Notes: generated by a model from the letters alone, not told the origin. DNA of 64,000 nucleotides from Cognatishimia sp. 1_MG-2023 (GCF_030548175.1 NZ_JAUORX010000004.1:310001-374000), one strand, 5' to 3'; shown: positions 26,278 to 36,287, counted from the stretch's first letter. Translations and numbers: made by a program.

Positions 26278-27258
26278 ATGTCGAAACTTGTTACCATTTA
26301 TGGCGGCTCTGGCTTTGTCGGGCGCTACATTGCGCGCCGAATGGCCAAAGAGGGCTGGCGTGTGCGCGTCGCTGTGCGTCGCCCGAACGAGGCAATGCAC
26401 GTCAAACCTTATGGTGCGGTTGGACAGGTAGAGCCGGTGCTGTGTAACATCCGCGATGACGCATCCGTGGCACAAGCCATGGACGGTGCAGATGCTGTGG
26501 TTAATTGCGTGGGCATCTTGGCCGAAAGCGGTAAAAACAAATTCGATGCCGTGCAGCATGAAGGTGCTGAACGTATCGCGCGTTTAGCTGCAGCTGCAGG
26601 CATCACCACCATGGTGCATCTCTCTGCAATTGGCGCGAGTGAAGCATCTGCAAGTGAATACGCGCAATCCAAAGCGCTGGGCGAGGTGGGTGTTCTAGAA
26701 CATATGCCAAACGCGATGATCCTGCGCCCATCCGTTGTTTTTGGCCCAGAGGATGACTTCTTTAACAGCTTCGCCTCTATGACAAAGCTTGGTCCAATTT
26801 TGCCATTGGTTGGCGGCAATACGAAATTCCAACCGGTGTATGTGGATGACGTAGCTCAAGCGGCAGTGCAGGGCATTCTGGGTAATGCGACTGGTACTTA
26901 CGAGCTTGGTGGCCCTGATGTTGAAACGCTATCAGGCCTGATCGGCGATATGCTTTCCGTTATTCACCGCCGCAAGCTGGTCATTAATCTGCCGTTCTTT
27001 GTCGGTGGAATTATGGGTTTTGCTTTTGATATGCTGCAGTCGCTTACGCTTGGCCTGTTTTCCAACACGGTGCTAACACGCGACCAAGTTAAGTTGCTAA
27101 AGTCGGATAACGTCGTTGCAGAAGATGCGAAAACTTTGGCTGACCTTGGTATCGTTGCGACCCCTGCCAGCACAGTACTGCCTGACTATTTGTGGCGGTT
27201 CCGTCCATCGGGCCAATACGATGCAATCAAAGATTCAGCTAAGAATCTTGAAGCTTAA
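26278..27258 (+). CDS. NDUFA9-like NAD(P)-binding protein
   Basis: 326-residue atypical short-chain dehydrogenase/reductase. The dinucleotide motif GGSGFVGR is at 9-16, followed by VRRP, and the middle segment MVHLSAIGASEAS has serine but lacks the classic YxxxK. This set matches the bacterial relatives of the complex I accessory subunit NDUFA9, common in alphaproteobacteria and probably structural or NADPH-binding rather than catalytic. It is monocistronic, with a strong terminator 18 bases after the stop. Confidence 0.87.
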   Translation: MSKLVTIYGGSGFVGRYIARRMAKEGWRVRVAVRRPNEAMHVKPYGAVGQVEPVLCNIRDDASVAQAMDGADAVVNCVGILAESGKNKFDAVQHEGAERIARLAAAAGITTMVHLSAIGASEASASEYAQSKALGEVGVLEHMPNAMILRPSVVFGPEDDFFNSFASMTKLGPILPLVGGNTKFQPVYVDDVAQAAVQGILGNATGTYELGGPDVETLSGLIGDMLSVIHRRKLVINLPFFVGGIMGFAFDMLQSLTLGLFSNTVLTRDQVKLLKSDNVVAEDAKTLADLGIVATPASTVLPDYLWRFRPSGQYDAIKDSAKNLEA

Positions 27259-27276
27259 GTTTACTGAATAAATGAG

Positions 27277-27299
27277 CGGGCCTAGCGGCCCGTTTTTTT
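27277..27299 (+). terminator. Terminator of the NDUFA9-like gene
   Basis: CGGGCC-TAGC-GGCCCG followed by seven T residues. The T-run overlaps the stop codon of the convergent uppP gene. Confidence 0.9.
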
Positions 27300-28101
27300 A
27301 TGTGTACGCAATGACCAGCAAGATAAGCCCAAGGATCACGCGATAGATCACATAGGGTGTAAAGCTAACGGATTGCAAAAGCTTCATCATCAGCTTCAGC
27401 GCTAAGAGCGCGGATAAAAACGCAAGGAATGCCGCAATTGCTGCATCCTTTAGTTCCTGAGCTGTCAGGTCAAAGCCGGTATCCATCAACAAGTATCCGC
27501 CACTGGCGATAATCGTTGGGATGCTCATCAGCATGGCGAGGCGTGCACTGCTTTCACGGTCGTACCCTAGGCTTCTAGCGCCCGTGATCGTGATCCCGCT
27601 GCGAGACGTGCCGGGAATTAGAGCAACTGCCTGCCATAGGCCTAGAATGATCGCGTCTTTTAGGTTCCAATCCCGGGATGCTTTTTCCGAGCGCTCACGC
27701 CGATCCATAAACCAGAGCAAGATGCCAAAGCCTAGCATGGCCCAGCCGATCACCGCGATGGACCGCATCATGTCGTCTAGGCCGGTCTTTGCAAGTATCA
27801 ATCCAACGGCCATTACTGGAATTGTTGCGATGATAAGCAATAATGCCAGCTTTGCGCCGGGGTGGGACAGTTGACCTGTTAGCAATGCAGGAACGCCTAA
27901 TATGGCAGTTTTAACGTCTGTCCAGAAATAAAGAATGACTGCGCCTAAAGTGCCGACATGTACCGAGACGTCAAGAAATTGCCCTTGGTCTGCGGTACCC
28001 AACGCGTTTGGAAGCAAGATAAGATGTCCGGATGAAGAAACCGGAAGAAATTCGGTGATCCCTTGGATAACCGCTAATAGAATCAGGTGATAAAGTGCCA
28101 T
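27298..28101 (-). CDS. uppP: Undecaprenyl-diphosphatase
   Basis: 267-residue multi-pass inner-membrane enzyme (BacA/UppP) that regenerates undecaprenyl phosphate from its diphosphate for peptidoglycan and other glycan export. Both family motifs are present: EFLPVSSSGHL at 17-27 and PGTSRSGIT at 163-171. About eight hydrophobic helices are visible. It is divergent from gltD across about 216 bases and convergent with the NDUFA9-like gene. Confidence 0.96.
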   Translation of the reverse strand: MALYHLILLAVIQGITEFLPVSSSGHLILLPNALGTADQGQFLDVSVHVGTLGAVILYFWTDVKTAILGVPALLTGQLSHPGAKLALLLIIATIPVMAVGLILAKTGLDDMMRSIAVIGWAMLGFGILLWFMDRRERSEKASRDWNLKDAIILGLWQAVALIPGTSRSGITITGARSLGYDRESSARLAMLMSIPTIIASGGYLLMDTGFDLTAQELKDAAIAAFLAFLSALLALKLMMKLLQSVSFTPYVIYRVILGLILLVIAYT

Positions 28102-28317
28102 TCAAAAATCCAAAGATTACCGAATCTCCGTATAATACAGGTGGAAAATATTGGTAGAGCGCATTTAAGTCCGATTCGGTCATAAAAAATTAAGAAATTT
28201 ACGCTCCCGAATGGAAATCCCATAAAAAAAGTGAAAATAGGTCACCAGTTCTGACTTTTATCCACCGTGCGCTTTGTTTACACAGGCCAGACCGAGGAAT
28301 TGCAGGAGGCAGCCGCT

Positions 28318-29751
28318 GTGGCGAAGCAACCAATGCTGAAATTTGTAGACGTTGAACGGGATATGCCCGCAAAACGTGCCGCTGATGAACGCAATAAAGA
28401 CTACAATGAGATTTATGCCGCCTACGCGACTGCGAAGGCTGAAGAGCAGGCGAGCCGTTGTTCGCAGTGCGGTGTTCCGTATTGCCAATCTCATTGTCCT
28501 CTACATAACAACATCCCAGATTGGCTGCGCCTGACGGCGACGGGGCGTTTGGAAGAGGCTTATGAAGTAAGCCAAGCAACAAACACGTTCCCTGAAATCT
28601 GTGGCCGTATTTGCCCGCAGGACCGTCTGTGCGAAGGTAACTGCGTTATTGAGCAATCCGGCCATGGCACTGTGACCATTGGGTCTGTCGAGAAATACAT
28701 TACCGATACAGCATGGGAAAACGGTTGGGTGAAACCAGCGTCTCCATCTGTGGAACGTGCTGAATCTGTTGGGATTATTGGTGCCGGCCCTGGTGGTCTA
28801 GCGGCAGCTGACTTCCTGCGTCGTGCGGGTGTTCAGGTGACCGTTTATGATCGCTATGATCGTTCTGGCGGCTTGCTGACTTATGGTATTCCGGGCTTTA
28901 AGCTGGAAAAAGACGTTGTGATGCGTCGCCACGAGCAGCTTGTGCAGGGCGGCGTGACCTTCAAGTTGAACATTGAAGTTGGCAAAGACATCACGTTTGA
29001 CGAGATCCGCAAAGCGCATGACGCTGTGATTATCGCGACAGGTGTTTACAAGTCTCGCGATCTTCAGGGCCCAGGTTCTGGCGCACAAGGTATTGTAAAA
29101 GCGCTAGATTATCTGTCTGCCTCCAACCGCCTCAGCTTTGGTGACACCGTTCCAGAAATCGAAAGCGGCGAGCTGAATGCCAAAGGCAAGAAGGTCGTTG
29201 TGATTGGTGGTGGTGATACGGCTATGGACTGTGTTCGTACCGCGATCCGTCAGGGTGCTGAGAGCGTCAAATGTCTGTATCGCCGTGACCGCGCAAATAT
29301 GCCGGGTTCGCAGCGTGAAACGCAGAACGCTGAGGAAGAAGGCGTTATTTTTGAATGGCTTGCGGCACCTAAGGGCTTTACCGGTGATGCTGTGAATGGC
29401 GTGATGGTTCAGAAAATGCGTTTGGGTCAACCAGATGCATCTGGTCGCCAATCCCCAGAAGTGATTGAGGGCGCGGACTACGTCGAAGAGGCGGATCTGG
29501 TCATCAAGGCGCTGGGCTTTGAGCCAGAAGACCTGCCAACTCTTTGGAATCAAAAGGATTTAGCCGTAACACGTTGGGGTACTGTGAAAGCAGAATTCAC
29601 AACGGGCGCGACGGATCTAGATGGCGTTTACGCGGTGGGTGACATCGTGCGGGGCGCGTCTTTGGTTGTTTGGGCGATCCGTGATGGTCGTGACTGCGCC
29701 GAGGCAATCCTGAAACGGTTTGAAACCGTAAAAGGCATCGCTGCTGAATAA
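28318..29751 (+). CDS. gltD: Glutamate synthase small subunit
   Basis: NADPH-oxidising, FAD- and Fe-S-containing subunit of glutamate synthase, passing electrons to GltB. GTG at 28318 is chosen because GCAGGAGG lies eight bases upstream; it gives 477 residues, the family length. N-terminal cysteines 48, 51, 56, 60 and 95, 99, 105, 109 form the two [4Fe-4S] sites. GAGPGGLAAADFL binds FAD and VVIGGGDTAMD binds NADPH. It precedes gltB by 145 bases containing a perfect palindrome. Confidence 0.96.
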   Translation: MAKQPMLKFVDVERDMPAKRAADERNKDYNEIYAAYATAKAEEQASRCSQCGVPYCQSHCPLHNNIPDWLRLTATGRLEEAYEVSQATNTFPEICGRICPQDRLCEGNCVIEQSGHGTVTIGSVEKYITDTAWENGWVKPASPSVERAESVGIIGAGPGGLAAADFLRRAGVQVTVYDRYDRSGGLLTYGIPGFKLEKDVVMRRHEQLVQGGVTFKLNIEVGKDITFDEIRKAHDAVIIATGVYKSRDLQGPGSGAQGIVKALDYLSASNRLSFGDTVPEIESGELNAKGKKVVVIGGGDTAMDCVRTAIRQGAESVKCLYRRDRANMPGSQRETQNAEEEGVIFEWLAAPKGFTGDAVNGVMVQKMRLGQPDASGRQSPEVIEGADYVEEADLVIKALGFEPEDLPTLWNQKDLAVTRWGTVKAEFTTGATDLDGVYAVGDIVRGASLVVWAIRDGRDCAEAILKRFETVKGIAAE

Positions 29752-29760
29752 ATCGCATCC

Positions 29761-29787
29761 GTGAAACGTACGAAACGTACGTTTCAC
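29761..29787. promoter_or_regulatory. Perfect 12-bp inverted repeat between gltD and gltB
   Basis: GTGAAACGTACG and its exact reverse complement CGTACGTTTCAC flank AAA, starting nine bases after the gltD stop. GAAACGTAC also occurs twice in tandem (29763-29780), with a third relative CAAACGTAC at about 29793. No T-run follows. It could be an operator or an intra-operon RNA hairpin. Confidence 0.7.
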
Positions 29788-29896
29788 GGCCTCAAACGTA
29801 CAATTCGCTTGAAACAAAGTTCGGTCACATCGCAACAGCGGACCTCTTTGAGACGGGCATCAAGATTGACCTACCGAGTTAGGGAAGGGTTAAGAC

Positions 29897-32800
29897 ATGA
29901 CAAAATACGATGAAAACTGGGTACGCTCAGAAGAAGCCAAGCGTCAGTACATGGCCGAGAATGGTCTGTATAACGAATCCGAAGAGCACTCCTCTTGCGG
30001 TGTTGGCCTTGTGGTTGCCGTGGACGGCAAGAAGAGCCGCAAAGTTGTTGAGGCGGGTATCGACGCGCTGAAAGCAATTTGGCACCGTGGCGCGGTTGAC
30101 GCGGATGGTAAGACTGGCGACGGCGCGGGTATCCACGTGGATATTCCTGTTCCGTTTTTCTATGACCAGATTAAGCGCACAGGCCACGAGCCGCGCAAAG
30201 ACGAATTGGTTGCTGTTGGTCAGGTGTTCCTGCCGCGTACTGATTTTGGTGCGCAGGAAAAATGCCGGACCATCATCGAAACAGAAATTCTGCGGATGGG
30301 TTATTTCATCTACGGTTGGCGTCACGTGCCTGTCGACATCACCTGCCTAGGTGAGAAGGCAAACGCGACCCGTCCTGAGATTGAGCAAATCCTGATCTCG
30401 AATTCCAAAGGTGTGGACGAAGACACATTTGAGCGTGAGCTTTATGTGATCCGTCGCCGCATTGAAAAAGCGGCTCAAAAAGCTGGCATTGGTGGATTGT
30501 ATCTGGCGTCGCTGTCTTGTCGTTCGATCATCTACAAAGGCATGATGTTGGCCGAGCAGGTTGCGGTGTTCTACCCAGACCTAATGGACGAGCGGTTTGA
30601 ATCCACATTCGCGATTTATCACCAGCGGTATTCCACAAACACCTTCCCGCAGTGGTGGTTGGCGCAGCCGTTCCGCATGCTTGCGCATAACGGCGAGATC
30701 AACACGCTGAAGGGTAACGTTAACTGGATGAAGTCCCACGAAATCCGCATGGCATCGGATTACTTTGGTGACTTGGCCGAAGACATCAAACCAATCGTTC
30801 CAAGCGGTGCGTCTGACTCTGCTGCGTTAGATGGTGTGTTTGAGGTATTCGTGCGTGCTGGTCGTTCGGCACCTATGGCGAAAACCATGCTGGTTCCTGA
30901 AAGCTGGTCCAAGCAAGCGGTTGAACTGCCGCAAAGCTGGATCGACATGTATTCCTATTGCAACTCTGTTATGGAACCATGGGATGGCCCAGCCGCGTTG
31001 GCGATGACGGATGGTCGCTGGGTGTGTGCTGGTCTTGACCGGAACGGCCTGCGCCCGATGCGCTATGTCGTAACTGGTGACGGTCTGCTGATCGCTGGCT
31101 CAGAGGCAGGTATGGTGCCAATCGACGAAGCCAATGTTGTTGAAAAAGGCGCGCTTGGTCCGGGTCAGATGATTGCGGTCGATAAGGTTGACGGCAAGCT
31201 GTACCGCGACACTGAGCTGAAAGACAAATTGGCGAACGCGCGTCCGTATGGTGATTGGGTTGGCAAAATCCGTGATCTGGACACAGAGCTGAGCAAGGTA
31301 ACTGAAAAGCCATTGTTCACTGGTGCGGATTTGCGCCAACGTCAGATTGCGGCAGGCTATTCTATCGAAGAGCTTGAGCAAATTCTGGCACCGATGGCAG
31401 AGGATGCGAAAGAAGCGTTGGCCTCTATGGGGGATGATACCCCGAGTGCGGTTCTGTCCAATAAGTATCGCCCATTGAGCCACTTCTTCCGTCAGAACTT
31501 TTCTCAGGTCACGAACCCTCCGATCGACAGTTTGCGCGAATACCGCGTGATGTCGTTGAAGACGCGTTTCGGAAACTTGAAGAATGTGTTAGACGAAGAT
31601 GGGTCGCAAACCGAAATCATCATGTTGGACAGCCCATTTGTTGGGAATGCCCAGTTTGAAGCGCTGCTAGAAGCGTTTGATGATACGGTTATTCGGATCG
31701 ACTGTACCTTCCCTGTAGATGCTAAAGCTGGCGCGTTGCGTGACAATCTTGAGCGTATTCGGGCCGAGGCAGAAGATGCGGTGCGTTCGGGCGCAGGTCA
31801 CATTGTTCTGAGCGATAAGAACCAAGGTACGGATCGTGTTGCGATGCCGATGATCTTGGCGACCTCTGCTGTGCACAGCCATTTGACACGCAAAGGTTTG
31901 CGGACGTTCTGTTCTTTGAACGTGCAATCCGCTGAATGTATTGACCCGCATTACTTTGCGGTTCTGATTGGCGCGGGTGCGACTGTTGTGAACGCCTATC
32001 TGGCAGAAGATTCACTGGCAGATCGTATTCAGCGCGGATTGTTGGACGTTGATCTGACAACGGCGATTGCACGGTATCGTGAGGCAATCGACGCGGGTCT
32101 GTTGAAGATCATGGCGAAGATGGGGATTTCTGTGATCTCGTCTTATCGTGGTGGTTTGAACTTTGAAGCTGTTGGTCTGTCGCGTGCGATGTGTGCCGAG
32201 TACTTCCCTGGTATGACCTCGCGGATTTCTGGGATCGGTGTTTCCGGTATTCAGCGCAAAGCCGAAGAAGTACATGCGAAAGGCTTCCTTGCGGATAGCA
32301 AAGTGTTGCCGGTTGGTGGCTTCTACAAAGCGCGTAAGTCTGGTGAGACACACGCGTGGGAAGCGCAGACCATGCATATGATGCAGGCGGCGTGTAACCG
32401 CGCCTCTTATGAGATGTGGAAGCAGTATTCGGCTAAGATGCAGTCGAACCCGCCGATCCATTTGCGTGATTTGTTGGACGTGAAGCCTTTGGGTAAAGCG
32501 GTTCCAATCGAAGAAGTTGAATCGATCACATCTATCCGTAAGCGTTTCGTTACTCCGGGTATGTCTTTGGGTGCGTTGTCACCTGAGGCGCATAAGTTGC
32601 TGAACGTAGCGATGAACCGGATTGGTGCGAAGTCTGACTCTGGTGAGGGCGGCGAAGATCCGGCGCACTTTGTACCGGAGCCAAATGGCGACAACCCATC
32701 TGCGAAGATTAAGCAGGTTGCGTCCGGCCGTTTTGGTGTGACTGCGGAATATCTGAACCAGTGTGAAGAGCTGGAAATCAAAGTAGCCCAAGGCGCGAAG

Positions 32801-34435
32801 CCGGGTGAGGGTGGTCAGCTGCCGGGTATGAAGGTTACTGACCTGATTGCACGTCTGCGTCACTCGACCAAGGGTGTGACATTGATTTCACCTCCTCCGC
32901 ATCATGACATCTATTCGATCGAAGACCTTGCGCAGTTGATTTACGATCTGAAACAGATCAACCCAACTGTGAAAGTGACCGTGAAACTGGTGGCATCGTC
33001 CGGCGTGGGTACGATTGCGGCGGGTGTTGCGAAGGCAAAGGCGGATGTGATCCTGATTTCAGGTCACAACGGCGGCACCGGCGCATCTCCGGCGACTTCA
33101 ATCAAGCACGCGGGTCTGCCATGGGAAATGGGCCTGACCGAAGCGCATCAAGTTCTATCGATGAACAACCTGCGTGAGCGTGTGACTTTGCGGACCGATG
33201 GTGGTTTGCGTACTGGTCGTGACATCGTCATGGCAGCGATGCTGGGTGCCGAGGAATACGGTATTGGGACAGCGGCGCTGATCGCGATGGGCTGCATCAT
33301 GGTTCGCCAGTGTCAGTCCAACACTTGCCCAGTGGGTGTGTGTACGCAGGACGACGCGCTGCGTGCGAAATTCACAGGGACTGCGGATAAGGTTGTGAAT
33401 CTGATCACATTCTATGCACAGGAAGTGCGTGAAATTCTGGCCGAAATCGGTGCCCGTTCGATGGATGACATCATCGGTCGTGCTGATTTGTTGGCTCAGG
33501 TTTCACGTGGGTCTGCGCATCTGGATGATCTGGATTTGAACCCGCTGTTGATCACTGTCGATGGCGCATCCGAGATCGTCTACAACCGTGACAAAGAGCG
33601 CAATGTTGTGCCTGATACGCTGGATGCTGAAATCGTGCGCGATGCGGCGCGGTTCCTGAAGGACGGCGAAAAGATGCAATTGTCTTACGCGGTGCAGAAC
33701 ACGCACCGGACTGTGGGCACACGTACTTCGAGCCACATCGTTCAGAACTTTGGCATGCGAAACACGCTGCAAGAAGATCACCTGACCGTTAAGCTTTCTG
33801 GTTCTGCTGGTCAGTCGCTAGGTGCCTTTGCGGCGCCTGGTCTAAAGATCGAAGTGACAGGCGATGCCAACGACTATGTTGGTAAGGGTCTGTCGGGCGG
33901 TACTGTTGTGGTGCGTCCTCCGATGAACTCGCCGTTGGTGGCTGCAGAGAATACGATCATTGGTAACACAGTTCTGTACGGTGCGACGGATGGTTACCTG
34001 TTTGCAGCAGGCCGTGCCGGTGAACGCTTTGCGGTTCGGAACTCTGGCGCGAAGGTCGTTATCGAAGGTTGTGGCGCCTGTGGTTGTGAATACATGACCG
34101 GTGGTGTTGCTGTGATCTTGGGTGAAATCGGTGCCAACTTTGGCGCGGGTATGACCGGTGGTATGGCGTATCTATACGATCCAGAGGGCACAAGCGTGCC
34201 ACTGATGAATATGGAGACGCTGGTGACTTGCCCTGTGACCGTGGCGCATTGGGAAGATCAGCTGAAAGGTTTGATCGAGCGTCACTTGGCGGAAACAGGC
34301 TCGCGTAAAGCAGCGGACATTCTGCAGCATTGGGATGTTGAGAAGGCCAACTTTGTTCAGGTTTGCTCTACCGAGATGCTGAACAACTTGCCGCATCCAC
34401 TTAGTGAAGAGAACACGGCGATCCCTGCTGAGTGA
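29897..34435 (+). CDS. gltB: Glutamate synthase large subunit
   Basis: Converts glutamine plus 2-oxoglutarate to two glutamates, the main ammonia-assimilation step together with glutamine synthetase. It has 1512 residues. The amidotransferase nucleophile is C34 (SSCGVG), so a 33-residue propeptide should be removed. The FMN/synthase domain occupies the centre, and the [3Fe-4S] cysteines are C1133, C1139 and C1144 (CIMVRQCQSNTC). The glycine-rich GXGXG C-terminal domain closes it. GGGAAGGG precedes the ATG. A long bidirectional terminator follows. Confidence 0.98.
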   Translation: MTKYDENWVRSEEAKRQYMAENGLYNESEEHSSCGVGLVVAVDGKKSRKVVEAGIDALKAIWHRGAVDADGKTGDGAGIHVDIPVPFFYDQIKRTGHEPRKDELVAVGQVFLPRTDFGAQEKCRTIIETEILRMGYFIYGWRHVPVDITCLGEKANATRPEIEQILISNSKGVDEDTFERELYVIRRRIEKAAQKAGIGGLYLASLSCRSIIYKGMMLAEQVAVFYPDLMDERFESTFAIYHQRYSTNTFPQWWLAQPFRMLAHNGEINTLKGNVNWMKSHEIRMASDYFGDLAEDIKPIVPSGASDSAALDGVFEVFVRAGRSAPMAKTMLVPESWSKQAVELPQSWIDMYSYCNSVMEPWDGPAALAMTDGRWVCAGLDRNGLRPMRYVVTGDGLLIAGSEAGMVPIDEANVVEKGALGPGQMIAVDKVDGKLYRDTELKDKLANARPYGDWVGKIRDLDTELSKVTEKPLFTGADLRQRQIAAGYSIEELEQILAPMAEDAKEALASMGDDTPSAVLSNKYRPLSHFFRQNFSQVTNPPIDSLREYRVMSLKTRFGNLKNVLDEDGSQTEIIMLDSPFVGNAQFEALLEAFDDTVIRIDCTFPVDAKAGALRDNLERIRAEAEDAVRSGAGHIVLSDKNQGTDRVAMPMILATSAVHSHLTRKGLRTFCSLNVQSAECIDPHYFAVLIGAGATVVNAYLAEDSLADRIQRGLLDVDLTTAIARYREAIDAGLLKIMAKMGISVISSYRGGLNFEAVGLSRAMCAEYFPGMTSRISGIGVSGIQRKAEEVHAKGFLADSKVLPVGGFYKARKSGETHAWEAQTMHMMQAACNRASYEMWKQYSAKMQSNPPIHLRDLLDVKPLGKAVPIEEVESITSIRKRFVTPGMSLGALSPEAHKLLNVAMNRIGAKSDSGEGGEDPAHFVPEPNGDNPSAKIKQVASGRFGVTAEYLNQCEELEIKVAQGAKPGEGGQLPGMKVTDLIARLRHSTKGVTLISPPPHHDIYSIEDLAQLIYDLKQINPTVKVTVKLVASSGVGTIAAGVAKAKADVILISGHNGGTGASPATSIKHAGLPWEMGLTEAHQVLSMNNLRERVTLRTDGGLRTGRDIVMAAMLGAEEYGIGTAALIAMGCIMVRQCQSNTCPVGVCTQDDALRAKFTGTADKVVNLITFYAQEVREILAEIGARSMDDIIGRADLLAQVSRGSAHLDDLDLNPLLITVDGASEIVYNRDKERNVVPDTLDAEIVRDAARFLKDGEKMQLSYAVQNTHRTVGTRTSSHIVQNFGMRNTLQEDHLTVKLSGSAGQSLGAFAAPGLKIEVTGDANDYVGKGLSGGTVVVRPPMNSPLVAAENTIIGNTVLYGATDGYLFAAGRAGERFAVRNSGAKVVIEGCGACGCEYMTGGVAVILGEIGANFGAGMTGGMAYLYDPEGTSVPLMNMETLVTCPVTVAHWEDQLKGLIERHLAETGSRKAADILQHWDVEKANFVQVCSTEMLNNLPHPLSEENTAIPAE

Positions 34436-34456
34436 TCCAAGCGAATAAAGACATAG

Positions 34457-34486
34457 AAAAGCCCCGCAGGAAACTGCGGGGCTTTT
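34457..34486. terminator. Bidirectional terminator of gltB and the permease
   Basis: AAAAGCCCCGCAG-GAAA-CTGCGGGGCTTTT, a perfect stem with A and T tails on both sides, placed between the convergent stops of gltB and the purine permease. Confidence 0.93.
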
Positions 34487-34509
34487 GCTTTTGGTGATGT
34501 GTGCAGGTC

Positions 34510-35940
34510 TTAGTTGCCAAGTGACCCTTCGCCTTTGCCAGATAGGCCACCTGACACTTCGTCGGTGGATTCGTCTGACAGTTCTTCGGGCAGGATCAGG
34601 TTCAGTACGATTGCCAGTGTCGCTGCTGGAAGTAGACCGCTGGTCATTAGGACGCGCAGCGTGTCTGGTAGATATTGAACCGCTTTGGGATCAAGCTGCA
34701 GGCCAAGGCCGACTGATAGCGATATGGCAAAGATCACCATGTTGCGGCGGTTCCAATTCACATCTGACAGCATCGAAATACCCGCCGCGACCACCATACC
34801 GAACATGACGATGACGCCGCCGCCCAGAACCTCGATTGGAATGGTGCGGATAAGTGCGCCCACTTTTGGGATCAGCCCACAGATAATCAGGAAGATTGCA
34901 CCGATGGTGACCACATGGCGGCTCATGACGCCGGTCATTGCGATCAGGCCGACATTTTGGCTGAACGAGGTGTTTGGAAAGCCGCCAAAGATGCCAGCAA
35001 CCGCTGAACCGAGACCGTCTGCGTAGGTTGCGCCTTGGATTTCAGCCTCTGTTGCCTCGCGTCCTGCACCGCCTTTTGTCACCCCAGAGACATCGCCCAC
35101 GGTTTCAACGGCTGATACGAAGGCCATTAGGCAGAAGCCCACAACTGCGGCGATGCTAATCTCGAACCCGTATTTAAACGGTGTTGGGAAGGCAAAGCTT
35201 GCGGCGCGGCTCCAGCTGGTTGCGATGCCATCAAAGGTGACCATGCCCATCAGTAATGCGTAGACGTATCCGACCAAGATGCCGATCACGACGGCGGAAA
35301 CAGAGAGCATGCCCTTGGCATAGAATTTGAGACCTAGCGTGACAAAGATCACGACGAGCGCTGCGGACCAGTTGAGGAGCGAGCCATATTCCGGTGCGTT
35401 GATCGCCGGAACGCCGCCTGCTGCGTATTGAATTCCGACCTTGACCAATGCGAGACCGATCATCGTGACGACAAGTCCGGTGACGAGTGGCGGTAAGGCA
35501 AATCGGATTTTACCGATGAAGGTTGCGATTAGGGCGTGGAAGAGCCCCCCGATGATCACGCCGCCGAAGAGGGCGGGTAGTGCCTCTACCCCTTTTCCGG
35601 CCACGAGAGGCACCATGATTGGAATAAACGCAAAGCTGGTGCCTTGGACGATGGGTAGGCGTGCGCCAACTGGGCCGAAGCCGATTGTTTGAAACAGCGT
35701 GGCGATGCCCGCAAAGAGCATCGACATCTGAATGAGGTATGTCATGTCCGGGAAGCCCTGCGCCCCGGCGTCTGAGCCAAAGCCAAATCCAGCAGCGCCT
35801 GCGATGATGATTGCCGGCGTCACGTTTGACACGAACATTGCTAAAACGTGCTGAATTCCCAGTGGAATTGCGCGGTTTAGGGCCGGTGTGAAGTTTGGAT
35901 CTCTGAGCTGTTCTGGTGTCCCAATTGAAGTATCAGCCAT
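34510..35940 (-). CDS. NCS2-family xanthine/uracil permease
   Basis: 476-residue nucleobase:cation symporter with about 12-14 hydrophobic helices. The NCS2 signatures are visible: FVSAVETVGDVSGVTKGG (the conserved carboxylate helix) and FSQNVGLIAMTGV (the QNVG motif of xanthine/uric-acid members). The QNVG form favours purines such as xanthine or urate over uracil. The ATG at 35940 has a GGGGGAAGG ribosome site; the frame upstream is not conserved. The leader can fold into two hairpins that include that site. It shares a terminator with gltB. Confidence 0.88.
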   Translation of the reverse strand: MADTSIGTPEQLRDPNFTPALNRAIPLGIQHVLAMFVSNVTPAIIIAGAAGFGFGSDAGAQGFPDMTYLIQMSMLFAGIATLFQTIGFGPVGARLPIVQGTSFAFIPIMVPLVAGKGVEALPALFGGVIIGGLFHALIATFIGKIRFALPPLVTGLVVTMIGLALVKVGIQYAAGGVPAINAPEYGSLLNWSAALVVIFVTLGLKFYAKGMLSVSAVVIGILVGYVYALLMGMVTFDGIATSWSRAASFAFPTPFKYGFEISIAAVVGFCLMAFVSAVETVGDVSGVTKGGAGREATEAEIQGATYADGLGSAVAGIFGGFPNTSFSQNVGLIAMTGVMSRHVVTIGAIFLIICGLIPKVGALIRTIPIEVLGGGVIVMFGMVVAAGISMLSDVNWNRRNMVIFAISLSVGLGLQLDPKAVQYLPDTLRVLMTSGLLPAATLAIVLNLILPEELSDESTDEVSGGLSGKGEGSLGN

Positions 35941-35990
35941 CTTTTGCCTTCCCCCTATGAAGGTAAGTGCCAGCCTTTTTGCTGGCGTGG
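35941..35990 (-). promoter_or_regulatory. Structured leader of the purine permease
   Basis: On the minus strand GCCAGC-AAAAAG-GCTGGC (35986-35969) is followed by CCTTC-ATAGGGG-GAAGG (35963-35947). The second stem contains the Shine-Dalgarno sequence of the permease. Two tandem hairpins with a sequestered ribosome site suggest a cis-regulatory RNA; which ligand or factor, if any, is not shown by the sequence. Confidence 0.45.
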
Positions 35991-36287
35991 TGATGTCTGG
36001 ACCCAATTAAAATGGAGATATATTAGTAGCTTAACCCGGTCCAAACCTACTTTTACTTCTGCTAGTGCTAAGATTGAGACCTACCGCTGCCCGTTCCGTC
36101 AAGGCAACCAGACCGGTTTGTGAGGACTGTGTGCTTCGGGCTACATGACTGAATTTTAGGCAGATAAGCGGTGTTGGGGCCTGCAATTGCATGATTTTTG
36201 CGCGGCTTGCAGGATGTGGAATGTGTTGCGATGCTTGCGTCGCGGGGTGGCTCGGACTATCCAATTGGGCAGAGCAGGGCACGGTAG
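35991..36287. other. Divergent intergenic region, no gene seen
   Basis: This should contain the promoters of the permease (minus) and mtgA (plus). A stretch around 36010-36030 is AT-rich. I see no supported gene, repeat or RNA here. Confidence 0.5.

Noticed and set aside
29879-29893. CtrA-like box TTAG-N7-TTAA just before gltB
   Set aside because: It overlaps the gltB ribosome site, a position where a single degenerate match is easily fortuitous, and no promoter elements accompany it.
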